A stretch of 64,000 nt of DNA from the NCBI GenBank assembly GCA_027924585.1, contig BSBM01001138.1:13139001-13203000 (forward strand). Direction: 5' to 3'. The stretch comes from Larix kaempferi (Eukaryota > Streptophyta > Pinopsida > Pinales > Pinaceae). A program made the position numbers and the translations under genes. Positions 23,560 to 36,176 of this stretch are shown piece by piece; position 1 is the stretch's first letter, and each line of letters begins with the position of its first letter. A model generated the notes under the pieces. It did no database searches. It had not been told where the DNA came from and saw only the letters and a program-made list of their open reading frames with translations.

Positions 23560-26020
23560 TAATATATTTGACGAAGAATCGATAGATATTTCTCATGATG
23601 ATTTGTTTCATGGTTAAGTTTCATGGCTACAGAATGGGATGGTTTTCCTTGCCGCATAATTTAAGGAAATATCGATTGATCATCCCTCTATCTATTACGT
23701 TGTTTGTCTGCCGTATCTAAGGAGTATTGTTCAATCCTTCTTTTAGCAGAAAGTTTTACTAAGTGATATATATGAGGAATGGTCAGGCGATTATTCCCAT
23801 AGATAATGCTTGATGCATCCATACTTGAGAAAGGTATGGATGATCCTTCCTCTACATAATTATTGATCATTGATGGCTACAGTTGATGAAGGAGATGGTG
23901 ACCCTCGAGATAATGCTTGAATCTATTGAAATTTTTTCCATTGGTCTTTCCTCAAAATGCAACATTTCCTAGAACCATATTTCAGAAAGGATCAGTTGAT
24001 ATTTATTCTAGTCGGTACAACTCCTTTCTAGTTTTTTCACAAAGGGTATATCATTATTTCGACTTAATGAAATGTTTTGTAGCTACTGTATATTAAAAGG
24101 GGTTGGGATATGTTTCTTCAATATGATGCTTGCCATGAATTTATTCCTCTGGATGGTGGTTGTCCTGAAGTCAACATTTGGGGAAAAGTATGTTGATCCT
24201 AACTCTAGATGATTCTTAACCCAAGATGCACATTTTAGGAAGGCTAGTCCAAGGATGATGCTTGAACCCAAGTACACATTTATGGAAGGGTCGTCTGATT
24301 CTTCTTTTGGATAATGCACAACCCGTGGTACACATTGAGGAATAGTCATCGGATTCTTATTCAATATAATGATTGATATGAGAACCAAATTTAAAGGAAG
24401 GCAACCCGATCCTAACTTATGACCCTGCGACCACATTTGAAGAAAAGTTGGTCAATCCTTCCTCCAATTTGTGCTTAATTGGAGGAATAATTGATTGATC
24501 CTTCCTCTAGATGATACTTAACCATATGTGAAACTTTGAGGACAGGTCGATCGATCCTTTCTCTAGATAATGCTTGAACCCAGGTGCAAATTTGAGGAAG
24601 GGTCATCAAATTCATCCTAGAGATGATGCATGACATGAGGTGCATATTTTTGAAAGGGTCAACCGATCCTTCCTCCATACTATGGTTGAACCCATGTGGA
24701 CATTTGAGAAAGGATTTGGTGATCCTTAGGATATATGACACCTGATGTATACATTTAAGGAAGGGACACAATGTCTACATGTAAGGAAGGATCGTTCAAT
24801 CCTTCCTCTAGATGATGAATTTCGTGAATTCGAAATTTGGGGAAGCGTCAAATGATCCTTTCTCTAGATGGTGATTAACCCTAAGTGCAAATTTGAGGAA
24901 GCTTCATTTGATCCTTCCTCTACATGATGATTGAATGCAAGTTATCATTTGAGGAAGGGTTGACTAAGCCTTCTTCTAAATGATGCTTAACCCCATGTGC
25001 AAAAATGAGAAAGGGTCACCCAAGCGTTTCCTCTAGATGATGCTTGAACCTAAGTGCACATTTATGGTAGGTTCAACCAATCCTTCTTCCATATGATGAT
25101 TAACATGCTGTCTACATTGATGAATCATCGACAGATCCTTCCTCAATATAATGCTTAATCCGATCCACATTTGAAGAAGGGTACACCAATCCTTTTTCTA
25201 GATGATGTTTGACCCTACAACCACATTTGAGCGAAGGTCGACCAATCCTTCCCCCAAATTGTGCTTGATGGAAGGTCCACTTTTGAATAAGGGCCAATTG
25301 ATCCTTCCACTAGATGATTCTTGACCATACATGAAAATTTGAAGAATGTTCGGTTGAGGCCTCCTCTAGATGATGCTTGATCCCATGTGTGCATTTGAGG
25401 ATGGGTTGGCCGATATTTCCTAAAAATGATGCATGACTCAAGGTGAATAATTGAGGAAGGGTCAGCCAATACGTCCTCCAGACAATGATTGACCCCATGT
25501 AGACATTTGAGAAAGGGTTTCCAATCCTTACTATAGATGATTCCTGATGCATCCTCATTAGATAAAGGTTTGGATGATCCTTCCTCTACATGATTATTAA
25601 AACTCAATGTCCATAATTGATGAAGGGTATGAAAATCATTCATCTATATAATTCTTGAATCTATGTTAACATTTGAGAAGGTGTTGACCAATCTTTCCTA
25701 AAAATGAAACATTTGTTGGATACCGTATTTCAAAAAGGATCGACTGATTTTCTCCTAGTTGGTACAATTCCTATATACATTTTTACAAGGGGTCAATCAT
25801 TCTTCCATTTAGATGATAGATTTACTAGATACCATATATTAAAAAAGGATGGACTATGTTTCTTCCATTTGATGCTTGAAACAAAGTCCACATTTCAGGA
25901 AGGGTCAACCAATGTTTCCTCAATATGATCTTGGACCTAATGTCCACATTTGAGGAAGGATCGATCGTTCCTTTCTCTAGATGATGGTTATTCTGAAGTC
26001 AACATTTGGGCAAGGGTTGG
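23560..26020. repeat. Degenerate satellite with an inverted repeat in each unit
   Basis: Roughly 55-60 base units recur for about 2.4 kb with a consensus like GAGGAAGGGTCGACCGATCC, then TTCCTCTAGATGATGCTTGA, then CCCATGTGCACATT. Copies are strongly diverged. Each unit pairs GAGGAAGG with CCTTCCTC across about ten bases. Minus-strand frames here (24083-24436, 24475-24771, 25215-25643) read through the units and are not genes. The CACTA terminus at 26023 is embedded at its edge. Confidence 0.8.
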
Positions 26021-26219
26021 CTCACTACAAGGAAAATGCATTATATCGGAGGTCATAGTGGAGGTTTTTAGTGTTACAAGATTGACAAAAAATGTTAAAA
26101 AAACCTTCGCTACAACCTGCACCAATGGTAGTGGATGTTTCTACGGAGGTCATGACGGATATATTTTATAACTAAAAAATACTCGGCCGCTAGAGGTTCT
26201 AGCGGATGTTTATTCATCA

Positions 26220-26790
26220 GTGCACTTAATTGAAATTACTTGCCTCAGTGCGTGTCTTAATAGGATGCTCAGATGATGTACGATTAAAAAATTTGCATCA
26301 GTGGAGTCAACCAAAACAAGCACAAGAAAGAATCAAATTTCAATGCCACACTGGTGTTTGCGTATAGAATATATGCACCGGTGCTTGTTTACAACATAAA
26401 TGCACCGATGCGATATTTTACATCATACACACCGTGCATTTTTTTAAAGATTTTTAATTTTACTAGTGTTGTCCATTTATCAGGGTGCACCGATGCATTT
26501 AATATTCAAACGCACTGGTGCTTACAGACTATCAACATGAACTGGTGCATTTTAACACATCAAACACACTATCAGGATTAAAAACTAAAAACTGATGGGC
26601 ATAAGATTTTATATTTCTCGGTGCGCATAAGCCATCTACAAGAACTGGTGTGATTCAGAGAATAAAACGCATCAGTGCTTAATGTTCTCTATATGCACTG
26701 GTGCGTAATTTTTGTATATACGCACTAGTGCGTAATGTTAGTATAGGTGCACCGGTGCGACATATATTAGTAAAAGCACCGCATATGATT
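26220..26790. repeat. CACTA subterminal repeats
   Basis: At least eight copies of a degenerate palindrome GCACYRGTGC lie in 570 bases, for example near 26374, 26510, 26690, 26730 and 26748. Just outside is the stem CCGCTAGAGGTTCTAGCGG. In En/Spm elements, subterminal repeats bind the element-encoded protein that assembles the ends. Confidence 0.7.
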
Positions 26791-27370
26791 ATTTGAAGAA
26801 TGGATACTGGCATTTCAGTCAAATATATATATATATATTCCATTATTCATCTAAAATTGAAATATTGGTTTATAGTAAAATTCATATATTTCAATTTTAA
26901 TTATTGAAATTGTTTGTTTGGATTAATTTCTTATATCATAGATGCAAGAATCTATTGTAATATTTAATCATCCATACATTTAATTACCATTGTACCATTT
27001 CGCATGTAACATTTGAGAATAATATTGAAGAATGCAATAAAATAAATTTTTTTATTTTATTATATATCAATAAGAGTGCCTTTGTCATACAAAATATGAC
27101 AACATAGAATCAACAATAATCAAAATGTCAACATGCATGTAATTATTGTTACACTTATCGGTAACTTGTTGTTTTTCAATTCGGACACTACGTCTAGTAC
27201 ATTATTATACAAAATGTCTGATTTTCACAGACAATTATTTCAAAATATACAACAAGCTACCGCAGCTTGCATTAACATCAAAATTAAATACAGAACATAA
27301 TTCTTCGTTGGAATTGTTATCGGTGCTCGAGCCACTTGCATCAATTGGGTTATTTGGCTGGATGTTTTGT
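26791..27370. other. AT-rich stretch inside the CACTA remnant
   Basis: No gene is supported. There is a short (AT)n run near 26822-26840. The plus frame 27146-27373 has no recognisable domain. Confidence 0.4.
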
Positions 27371-28300
27371 TAACTGGATCGATCGTTTTCCTCTTCTTAA
27401 ACTTCTATCTGCAAACAAAAAAATAAAGTGTACTAAGTGTATCTACATTGCCAACGGGAACAATGAAAAATAAATAGATAATATACATGAATGTAAATTG
27501 AAAAGTGACGTACCATAGAAATAATTGACTCATGAATGTTACACATTTTCTCAAAACCAAATATCATGCCTTCTATCAACAAGTCTTATGTTGGATCCAC
27601 TCCATACTTTGTTTCCTACAAGTGCTATGTTGTGTCACAAATCATAGATTTAATATAAAAGATTTTTGTTGTTTTATTAATTATAAAATGAGAGAAGTAA
27701 AACAACATAGATACTTACAAAATCCACAATTAATTTTTTATATGCCAACATATACTCACAACCCTTGCTTAACCCAATGCCAATCAATTCTTCTGATGGA
27801 TCCTCTTTGTGTGTTAACACTTGTTTGAAGACATGCAAGGATTTCCAGTGAAAACAAGAAAAATTAAATATACAAATCACAACCACTACAAAATCTTAAT
27901 TTCTTACAACGAAATAAAAAATACTCACAAACTTTTCTATCAACCCCTTGTTTCCTTGTCCTCTCGTCTTGTGTGTTGATTGGGTTCCATTTTCTTTTCT
28001 TTTCTGCAACAAAACAATTGAAAATAAATATTTAATGTTGAATTAATTAATGAGATCTATAACATAAACCTAAAAACCAATTATTTCATACATTTGAAGC
28101 ACGTTTTTGTTGAGATGGCTCCTCCTGCGATGCAATTATGTCCATTTTCTTGACCATCTCCTTGTACACTTTTTTGGACATCCCTACTAGAACATTTCAC
28201 ATATCACCTCGCTTATCCTTTGGGATTCTCATAATATTCATGAGAATGTAAAATGACATTAAACTATTTTTCTGTTGATATCAAAAATAAATATAGCAGA
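27370..28300 (-). pseudogene. Minus-strand exon fragments of a CACTA accessory gene
   Basis: On the minus strand, short coding-like blocks are bordered by plausible splice sites: RIPKDKRGDM... with SKKVYKEMVKKMDI (about 28230-28095, then GTATGA), KRKENGTQSTHKTRGQGNKG (about 28010-27930, then GTGAGT), and VFKQVLTHKEDPSEELIGIG (about 27845-27710). The style (short charged exons, VYKEMV) resembles the second gene of plant Ptta/En/Spm elements, but this is a weak match. The Tat-like element separates it from possible 5' exons near 37.3-37.5 kb. Confidence 0.4.
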
Positions 28301-28403
28301 ATTAAAATTATTGAATTAAAAATGCTTTGTAATAGTTATAAATACATATTCTACATAAACATGTTTAGGAATATTTCTTTTTGAATGATTGTTTTTTGTT
28401 GTT

Positions 28404-28408
28404 GTATG
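28404..28408. repeat. Target-site duplication of the Tat-like element (GTATG), left copy
   Basis: It matches 36868-36872 exactly. Confidence 0.9.
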
Positions 28409-29147
28409 TGTTAACACCCAAAAAGTGCTCACTACCTCATCTACCCCATTGCATAACTCATTTGTCCATATTTCCTACCATATTTGCCTCCAAAACCTTA
28501 AAATCCCATTAAAAAGCCTCCAAAAGGCCACAAAACCATTAAAAAAGCCTCGAAAAGGCCAAAAAACACCTTTTCCCCCAAAATAATCCAAAATTCCTCC
28601 AAAATAGCAAAACCCTCTAAAAAGGGAATAAAAATATAAAAAAAGAGGAAAAAGAGGGAAAAAGGAAGCAAAAACCCTATACAGCTGACCTAAACCATAT
28701 GGTTCCCAAAACCATGGGCCAGCACTCCACCACTAAAAACCTATAAATAGGTGATGGAGGCCCCTCATTTCATATCAATAATCAAATACACCCTTACCTC
28801 TGCCAAAATCACTCTTGAAACTCTAGCTCACCCTTGAGCTACTTTCACACTTGAGTGCCCCTTTGGTCCATTTCCAACCCTTTGGAGAAAGAGAAAGGAG
28901 CAAAGCTGGAAGCTTGGAAGCAACCCTCCTGGACTGCTGCAAGAGCTTCACCAACCTTCACATTGGAGGTATACTCAATACAAAAACCCTTTTATTATCT
29001 TGTCTTTTCTGTTTTATGCATATGTTTAGAATAATTACCACTTTACTGTATTGTCTTTCATTTAATGTTTTCTGAACTACTACTAAGGAGTCCCTTCTCC
29101 TTAGTAGGTGCTCATTTGCAACAAGCTAGGTGAAAACCCTAGCTACA
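28409..29147 (+). repeat. 5' LTR of the Tat-like element
   Basis: It begins TGTTAACACCC and ends AGCTACA. A TATA box at 28742-28750 sits inside the dyad ACCTATAAATAGGT. It is 48 bp longer than the 3' LTR because the latter lacks repeated AAAAGCCTC/AAAAGGCC-type sequence near its start. Confidence 0.9.
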
Positions 29148-29439
29148 GTTTTGCGACTCCGCTAGGGTTCCTTTGAATTTCTAGTTATAGTTTTAAAGTT
29201 TTAAACGTTTTCAATTTTCTGCAATATTTTTCTGTTTTTTCCTTTCGGCTGTCCCTTTCGGCTGCCGTAAACCGCGTCTTCTGCCCCCCACAGTTACGTT
29301 CCGACCGCATCTTTCAGGCATTTAATTGCGATCCGACCGCGGCTCTCAAACTGTTTCCGACGACCTACTGGCGGTTTCCAGTCTGTTACATGCAATCCGA
29401 CCGCGGCTATTAGCTTGTTTGCTGCGATCTGACAGCGAT

Positions 29440-29770
29440 TGTTAACCCATTTATTCGCGGGCCGCTTGCGGCTTTCAACCATTTTTCAGCAACTTGCCTG
29501 TGTCTTTAGGCCTTTTCCCTACGTCCCACTTGCGGCTTTTAGCCATCTTTCTACAACCCGCCTGCGTCTTTCGGCCTTTTTCCCCGCGTCCCGCTTGTGG
29601 CTTTCAGCCATTTTTTTGCAACCCACCTACGTCTTTCGTCCTTTTTTCCGTGTCCCGCTTGTGGCTTTCAGCCATTTTCCTGCAACCCGCCTGCGACTTT
29701 CGACCTGTTTCCCGTGGTCCGACTACGTCTTTCGGCCAAAATCCCGCAACACTGTCCGCGACTGTTGAGT
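29440..29770. repeat. Leader minisatellite of the Tat-like element
   Basis: About six imperfect units near 55-60 bases carry GGCTTTCAGCCATTTTTCTG and CAACCCGCCTGCGTCTTTCG. The frames at 29439-29985 on the plus strand and 29604-29883 on the minus strand read through this array and are not genes. Confidence 0.75.
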
Positions 29771-30924
29771 TGTTTCCCGCGGTCCGACTGCCCAGATTTG
29801 TCACAGACCCGCGGTCTGTTTTTTGCATCTTTTTTACTGTTTTGAACCAACACTTTGCTGCAATATTTTATGCACTTGCACAACCATCTGTCCTACCTGC
29901 ATCCATCCTTCTCTACAAGCCTTTTTCTGCAGTATTATTTATGTTCCATTTACAGAATATTTTTAAATTTCATCATTTTAATTGAAAAAGAGAAAATTTT
30001 GCATTTCAAAGTTTAAATTCTATATTGTTATTTTTTGTTAGCAAGTTTCCCACCCCGTGGCACTTTTACTTAGGTTCATCATCTCACACGCACACACTCT
30101 GTCACCTAATTCAAGTGAGCCCTAAAATACTACTTAACACAACCAACATTCTAACCCCACTTGGGGAACACATAAGAATTTTTTGTAGTTAGGTAAGATC
30201 GGGGGGATAGGCATCCAAATAACACCCTTCGGTTGCTTACACTTGAGACATAGCTGTTGTCCATTAGGGAACCAAAATTCCCTAGTATTTTTTGGCACAG
30301 TCACAACCATTTTATCAAAGGGCCTCTCCCCTAGGAGGGTTGAAGTCGCCAGATTGGTTCCGGAGGCCTGAGTGCAATACCGCAATCCATTCAGTAATCG
30401 AAGGCTACCTTTCGCAGTTCTCGGGGTATCACCCGTATGGGGATACCGGGGTGATAGAACCAAACGGCAGATTCACCTTTTCTGGACGTGTCATGAACGA
30501 GGTATCTTAGTTTCCTTTCTTCTAGGATTGACTACCCGGTGTCCCTCCCGGTAGGGGGATATCTTTTGCCACTTGGCTCTACTATCCATATTGTCTGACT
30601 TGAATTTCATCACCTTACAGAGGATATGTCTAGTTGAGTCAGAATACTATTTAGCTAGGTGTTTTGCATGCTCCCTTACCTCCTTTGGTCTAGCGAGTCC
30701 ACTATTTTTATTTTCTAGGAAACCTGCTGCTTGTTGGTATTCTGACCATTTCTATTGATGCTCCACTTATTGTAGCATAGCTGTTACAGTAAGTGTTTTG
30801 AGTTGGTTGTTGGCCTGAGTGCCATATTTTTGAGATCTCCTTCTGCACACTCGGTTGCATTAGGGTTTTTGAGTTTTTTTTTCACTCAAACACAACCCCC
30901 AGATATTTGACACCACCTATCACC

Positions 30925-31637
30925 ATTGAGTCCCCCGAGACATTCTCGGCGCCTCCGGGGCGATCCCCCACAGCAACGGTTCACTTGACACCACCCGTCA
31001 TAGACATAGATCTTCATCACTTGATACCACTCATCATAGATATCGAGCCTTGTCACTTGAATCCACTCGTCAACGGCATAGAAGTCCGTCACTCGAGCTA
31101 GACGCCCCTTATTTTACCTCTAATTTTGATGTAGAGTTCGAGAACCCCATTTACACTACACCAACCAAACCCATGACTGGCGTGACTTCCACCCCTTTCT
31201 TTGTAGGGACCATTGGTGGAGCATCCACCACCATACCAGTTACCACACCTGCCTTGGGTATGCCCTCGATGGGGCCCCCATCTACCATTCTGATCACTGT
31301 ACCCATTCCAGTAGCTGGCATACCTATCGCCACTCCATCAGTGACTCACACTACCCTTGGCAGTGCAGGACCATCCCATACCAGTTTCGTCCCTTCACTT
31401 GGGGGCAACATCCCGAACCCAGCCCCTCCACTTGGGGGCATTGGACCCAACATGGTCACACCTACTAGTATGTCACATCCTTCTACTAGTTTTCCATTCA
31501 TGGGTAGCCTCAACCTTCTTGGCCTAGCTAGACTGACTAACGATCCCATTAGACACGACCTTGCGTGGCCTCACATGCCCACCAAGCTCCCCTCTGACAT
31601 CCCTAAGTTTGAGGGCAAGGCAGGTGAGGATCCCAGA
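30925..31637 (+). pseudogene. Tat-like gag, N-terminal part with Arg/Ser repeats
   Basis: In the frame of the 31050 ORF, a 13-14 residue unit of the type SLDTTRHRHRSS is repeated about four times between 30980 and 31110, giving a basic N-terminus. A TGA at 30924 interrupts one unit where CGA is expected. A Pro/Thr/Gly-rich linker follows and ends in LPSDIPKFEGKAGEDP, the conserved entry to the gag core. The frame is lost near 31640 by an apparent one-base change. The listed ORF start at 31050 is TTG, so the true start lies upstream. Confidence 0.65.
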
Positions 31638-32060
31638 ACCATATTATGTCCTTCCATCTATGGTGTTCCTCCAACTCCATAGTGGATGACTCTATTCGCC
31701 TTCGTCTGTTACAGCACATCCTCACTGGCTCTGCAGCTAAGTGGTACATCGAGCAGCCCCATGGGACCCATGCCACCTTTACTTCCCTTGCCTCGACTTT
31801 CCTGCAGTTCTTTCAGTTACTTGTCCGCTATGACGCGGGAGTTGAGATCCTATTGTCTTGCAGACAGAACACGGCTACCCACATCACTGACCACATTCAT
31901 GAGTGGCGTCGACGCCGCAGCCTCTGCAAAATCAAGTTAGACGACCGTATCTTCTTAGATTGGTTTCTAAAATCCCTCCTTCCTGTCATTGCCAAGGATG
32001 TGGCATCTGAACAACCCCAGTCTGAAGAAGAGGCCATCTCAAAGCCTAGCAATTTGACCT
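31638..32060 (+). pseudogene. Tat-like gag core
   Basis: Gag core in a new frame: FHLWCSSNSIVDDSIRLRLL, LTGSAAKWYIE, HIHEWRRRRSLCKIKLDDRI and FLDWFLKSLLP are the familiar Gypsy capsid landmarks. Near 32050 a further frame change leads into a segment starting LGYLYSIIPD, which belongs to the same protein. Confidence 0.75.
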
Positions 32061-32820
32061 CATTTACGCCCAGTTGGGTTATCTATATTCCATCATACCT
32101 GACGCCCCTCGCGGCGATTCCTCCCGACACAATGCGTCGGGGGCATCCCATGCCGCAGATGGCATCATTAGCCGTGTTTCCTCACATCCCCAACCCTTTT
32201 CCATAGCACGTCCTAACCATGGCCCCGACCTTTCACGGGCTACATCTCAATCTGGAGCAACCAATTGGTATGCTCCTATGGCACATCACCACCATTCCCA
32301 CGGACCCTCCTGTCTACCTCAGTGCTTTGGTCATGCATCCCCCTCTTACGCCCCCCCCCCCCCCCCCCCCCCCAGTCGCACCTCAGCCATATTATCACCC
32401 ACAGGCTGCACCAGCTCCTATGTCCTCTCAAGCCCAACTTGCTTATTACCTGCACAGGAAAACCCTACAGTTAACCCCCCCCCCCCCCCCCCCCCGTGTT
32501 TCGTGCTCACCCCAAATGCTCGTTCTATGATGAGTTAGGCCATTCGACTCATCAATGTCCACAATTACCTGCATTATAGGAACACATGCAAATGATTGAC
32601 AACGACCTCAACATCCCGGTTTTTGAACTTGATCCAACCCCTAAGCCTCGTGATAAATCACTGCGTACCAACCACCCTTGTGCAATATGCGGTATTTACG
32701 GCCATTACTCACATCACTGTCCTGATCTCCCAGATTACAGAGCAGCTCTCTATGAGATGAATAATTTGGACCTTGAGACGGCACCCCCAACAATCGAGGA
32801 GATCCACCCCCCAGTATAAC
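32061..32820 (+). pseudogene. Tat-like gag C-terminus with poly-C tracts and zinc knuckles
   Basis: A His/Pro-rich linker is followed by C runs of 23 (32351-32373) and 21 bases (32475-32495), which encode proline in any frame. The frame differs before and after the tracts. Two knuckles follow in frame: CSFYDELGHSTHQC, with Tyr replacing the second Cys, and the intact CAICGIYGHYSHHC. A TAG at 32577-32579 and a TAA near 32817 interrupt the frame. Confidence 0.7.
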
Positions 32821-32849
32821 CCTCATGCGAAGAGATTAACACCATTTAT

Positions 32850-33488
32850 ATGATCTCTTCGACTACCACTCCCTCATCAACCAATTTGAAAACTCAGAGT
32901 TTCTACAATGATGAGGAGATTCTAGAGGTTCTCACTACCCTGGATTATCCCTGGGATGACATGCACCATCGTTCCTATTTCCTCCTAGAAGAATCCTCCT
33001 CTAACACAGCTACCCAATTTGTGGTTGAATCCAAAGATTTCCTTCCCACCAAAGTCAACTGGTTTAAGGATCCCATTCCCGCTCCTGATGCCTTTGAGGA
33101 AGGTAACATGGCCAACATCTCACCCACACTCCAAATTGATATCGCTGCCCCAGGAGGTGCCCCTGAACTCATCACTTTAGGAGCCTCCTGCAGTGAACAT
33201 GAGATCAGAGAGTACAAAAAACTTTTTCAAGACTTCCGCGATGTCTTTACCTGGTCCTACACCAAAATGCCTGGTCTTGACCCTGCTATCATCGAGCACC
33301 ACATTGACACCTCTGAGTTAGGGGGCATTATAGATTACCTTGACCCTGGGATAGGGGGCATGATCAATCATTTTGAACCTTCCCCATCACATCTATCTCA
33401 GCACGTCAATGATCCCATTGTTCAAACCAACACATATGTGATCCACAATCACACACCCCATGCACATAGCATGGGGGCAGGTCATTAA
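32850..33488 (+). pseudogene. Tat-like pol stub ending before RT
   Basis: The 212-residue frame includes EIREYKKLFQDFRDVFTWSY followed by MPGLDPAIIEHHID, the segment that in Gypsy elements lies just before the RT palm. The sequence then changes to low-complexity text (LGGIIDYLDPGIGGMINHFE) with no RT motifs. This marks the left edge of the large pol deletion. Protease is also not evident. Confidence 0.7.
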
Positions 33489-36176
33489 CCTTGCTCACTT
33501 TTTCACATTTGTGATCTCAACCATTTTTGAGGTCACATGTCACTTGTATATATGATTTGATTCGATACACCTAGTATTTTGCGCCCGCGGGTCATCATTT
33601 CTCCCCACCACTGCATCCTTGGCTTGGTGGGCTCACCTTTATTTGCAACCATTTTTTAACCTAGTTATTTCCTATAACCATTCCGGAGTCCTTATGACCT
33701 CTGTTTTTCGCACCATTTGCACCGTTGGATTCCTATTTTTGTGCTCGTGATGATGCTTGATATCATTTCTCGCTCTCACCAAAAACTTTTGGAATTTTTT
33801 CCATACACGTCGCCATCTCGGTTTGTGTGCCACATCGGCCGTGGCCCATTTTTTGATATATTTTATATCATCGGATTCATTTTTCTGAGCCCGTGATGAT
33901 GCTTGAGATCATTTCTCGCTCTCACCCCCAGATGTTTTGGGTATTTTTCCAAAATGCCCCCTGTCACCTCGGTTTGCGTGCCACATCAGTCGTTATCCAT
34001 TTTTGACACTTTTTATCTCACCGGATTCATTTTTCCGAGCTCGTGATGATGCTTGAGATCATTTCTTGCTCTCACTTGGTACAATTTCAACATTGTGTCT
34101 CGACACCTTGCTTCCTCAGTTTGCGTGCCACATCGATCGCCATCGAATTATTCCACATTTTTACTTGAGCCATTCACTCCTGTCATACTGCAATTATTTC
34201 ATTATTTTTCCCCCATTCCTTATCCTGCAAGGAGGCCTACTAGTGCTCCCCCCTACCCTCATTCTTGGTCATCATCAATGTTCCTTGATTGAGCACTTCC
34301 TCCTTGCCTGGCCATTCCTTTTGTTCGGTATAATTTTATCCCTTTTTCAGGCCGGACAAGTCCTTTACGAAAAAGGCACTTAGGGAGTTTCTGTTAAGCT
34401 CTTTTCTGAATCCTAAAATAATGAAAAGATCACCGAGCAATCTTGCTTCCTTTCATGCTCATTAAATTACTTGAAAGGGCGTCTATCTGGTATAAGTTTA
34501 ACCCTTTTCTGGACCTGGTAGACTAATTACGAAAAAGCAATACTCTAGTCACACCGGCTAGAAGAATTCTTCATTGCATCCTTTTATGCTTCTTCGGGCC
34601 TTGGAGACTAACACACGAAAAAGCAACCCCCTGGAGTCTTCTTATCGCTTTCAGACTCTCTAAAATTGAAAGCAACCACGAGCATGAACTGTCCTGGGCT
34701 CGTACAAATCCACACGACAGTACCATTCCATTATTTCAAAGTCTTCTTATCGCTTTAGGACTCCTTAAAATTGAAAGCAATCATGAGCATGAACTGTCCT
34801 GGGCTTGTATAAATCCACACGACAGTACCATTTTACACACACTTCTTCTAGTTCCTTAACCTGTGAAGAAGTCACCCCGTGCCTCTTGGCACTATGATCG
34901 ATCATCTCGGCAGCACCCCCAATCAGGTCGCCTTTGTTCAGAGTAGTCTGCAGTCTACTGCCATTTTACACCAGCTTGAGTATCCCTCATCCCAGTCACT
35001 ATCCTCGATCCAGTACAGCTATGATCCCTTTCCCACCAGTCAGTTTCATATGCTGCCCGATCATCCCTGCCATCATACTCTGAACAAAGGAAGTTTGAGT
35101 CCACCCACTCTACTTGCCCAGTTATCCCCCACAATATGACAGTCCTACCATCAGTACTCTCACACTTCGGTTCTCCACCTTGCGCTCCTATCAAGGAAAC
35201 ATCATTTCCTTGCTAGTTGCAGGTCTCCCTCTATCGACGAAAACCCCTCTATTCCAGAGGATAGACCCAGAGGTCCCTTCGCCTTGGACCCATCACCATC
35301 TGTGGTAAGTGCTTACGGATCATTTTGAGAGGAGTCATCATTGCCTCTCCGAGTGGTTGTTTCTCACATGCTCGACTTCAAAACCTTGATCGCATCGTTG
35401 AGAATTATGCAGGGTTTATCTCCCTTCAGTTATTGGTCGAAGACCCCGGATTTCCCCCAACTCTAACACATTGGTGAGTCACTTCGGAATGCCCAATTAT
35501 ATGTTCCCGTGGATTTCTGGGCTGCGTTGGCGATTGTATTCGGAAGCCATCCAGTTATATGCTTCCTTGAGTACCCAGTTCAGTTCCAGTTTAGTGTACC
35601 ATTGAGGATATGACTCTCCGTCACTATGCTCTAGCAGCTCATCAGTTCCTTTGGTACTCCACTCAGCAGCATTGTAGTTATTCCAGTGTACCAGTTCTTC
35701 AGCTCAGACATGGTCATTCCAGCCATATGTCCCAGATTTGTGTCCCCTCTGGACCCTTATGATGTACACAGTGGTTCTCTATGTATCCTGCAGGTCCCCC
35801 TTTTCGGGCCTCACATTTATTTTTTATGTATCTTGATACGAGCATGGGTATGCCCGCCTCGTCCATATATTGAGATTCTTCCTCATTCATGATTTGAGGC
35901 CATGTATATTTCAGGTCCCCATATTTTGGACCCCATTGTTATTATTATTCTAGATCTTGATACGAGCATGGGAATGCCCGCCTCGTCCATATGCTTAGAT
36001 TATTCCTCATCCATTATTGAGGTCATGTACTTTTAGTTTTTGCAGTTTGTTCGAGACCGTTGTTCTGGGCTCTAGTTTGTTTCTTCTCTTCTCCACACCC
36101 CAGGAAAACCATACAAGTCTTATGATGTCTATCGGCCATACGATGAGCTCCTGCCCTCACACATCAGGGGGCAATC
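33489..36176 (+). other. Long non-coding 3' region of the Tat-like element
   Basis: No gene is supported. Internal repeats include three copies of a roughly 120-130 base unit with GTGATGATGCTTGAGATCATTTCTC... (33740-34080), two copies of about 110 bases containing GAGCATGAACTGTCCTGGGC (34638-34833), and two copies containing ATACGAGCATGGGTATGCCC (35835-36030). CAGGGGGCAATC before 36177 is the probable polypurine tract. Long 3' regions are normal for Tat-lineage elements. Confidence 0.65.

Noticed and set aside
24083-25643. Minus-strand ORFs of 82-142 residues
   Set aside because: They coincide with the hairpin satellite. The peptides recur with the unit and have no domain.
29439-29985. Plus-strand ORFs rich in Phe, Pro and Arg
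   Set aside because: Produced by the leader minisatellite of the Tat-like element.
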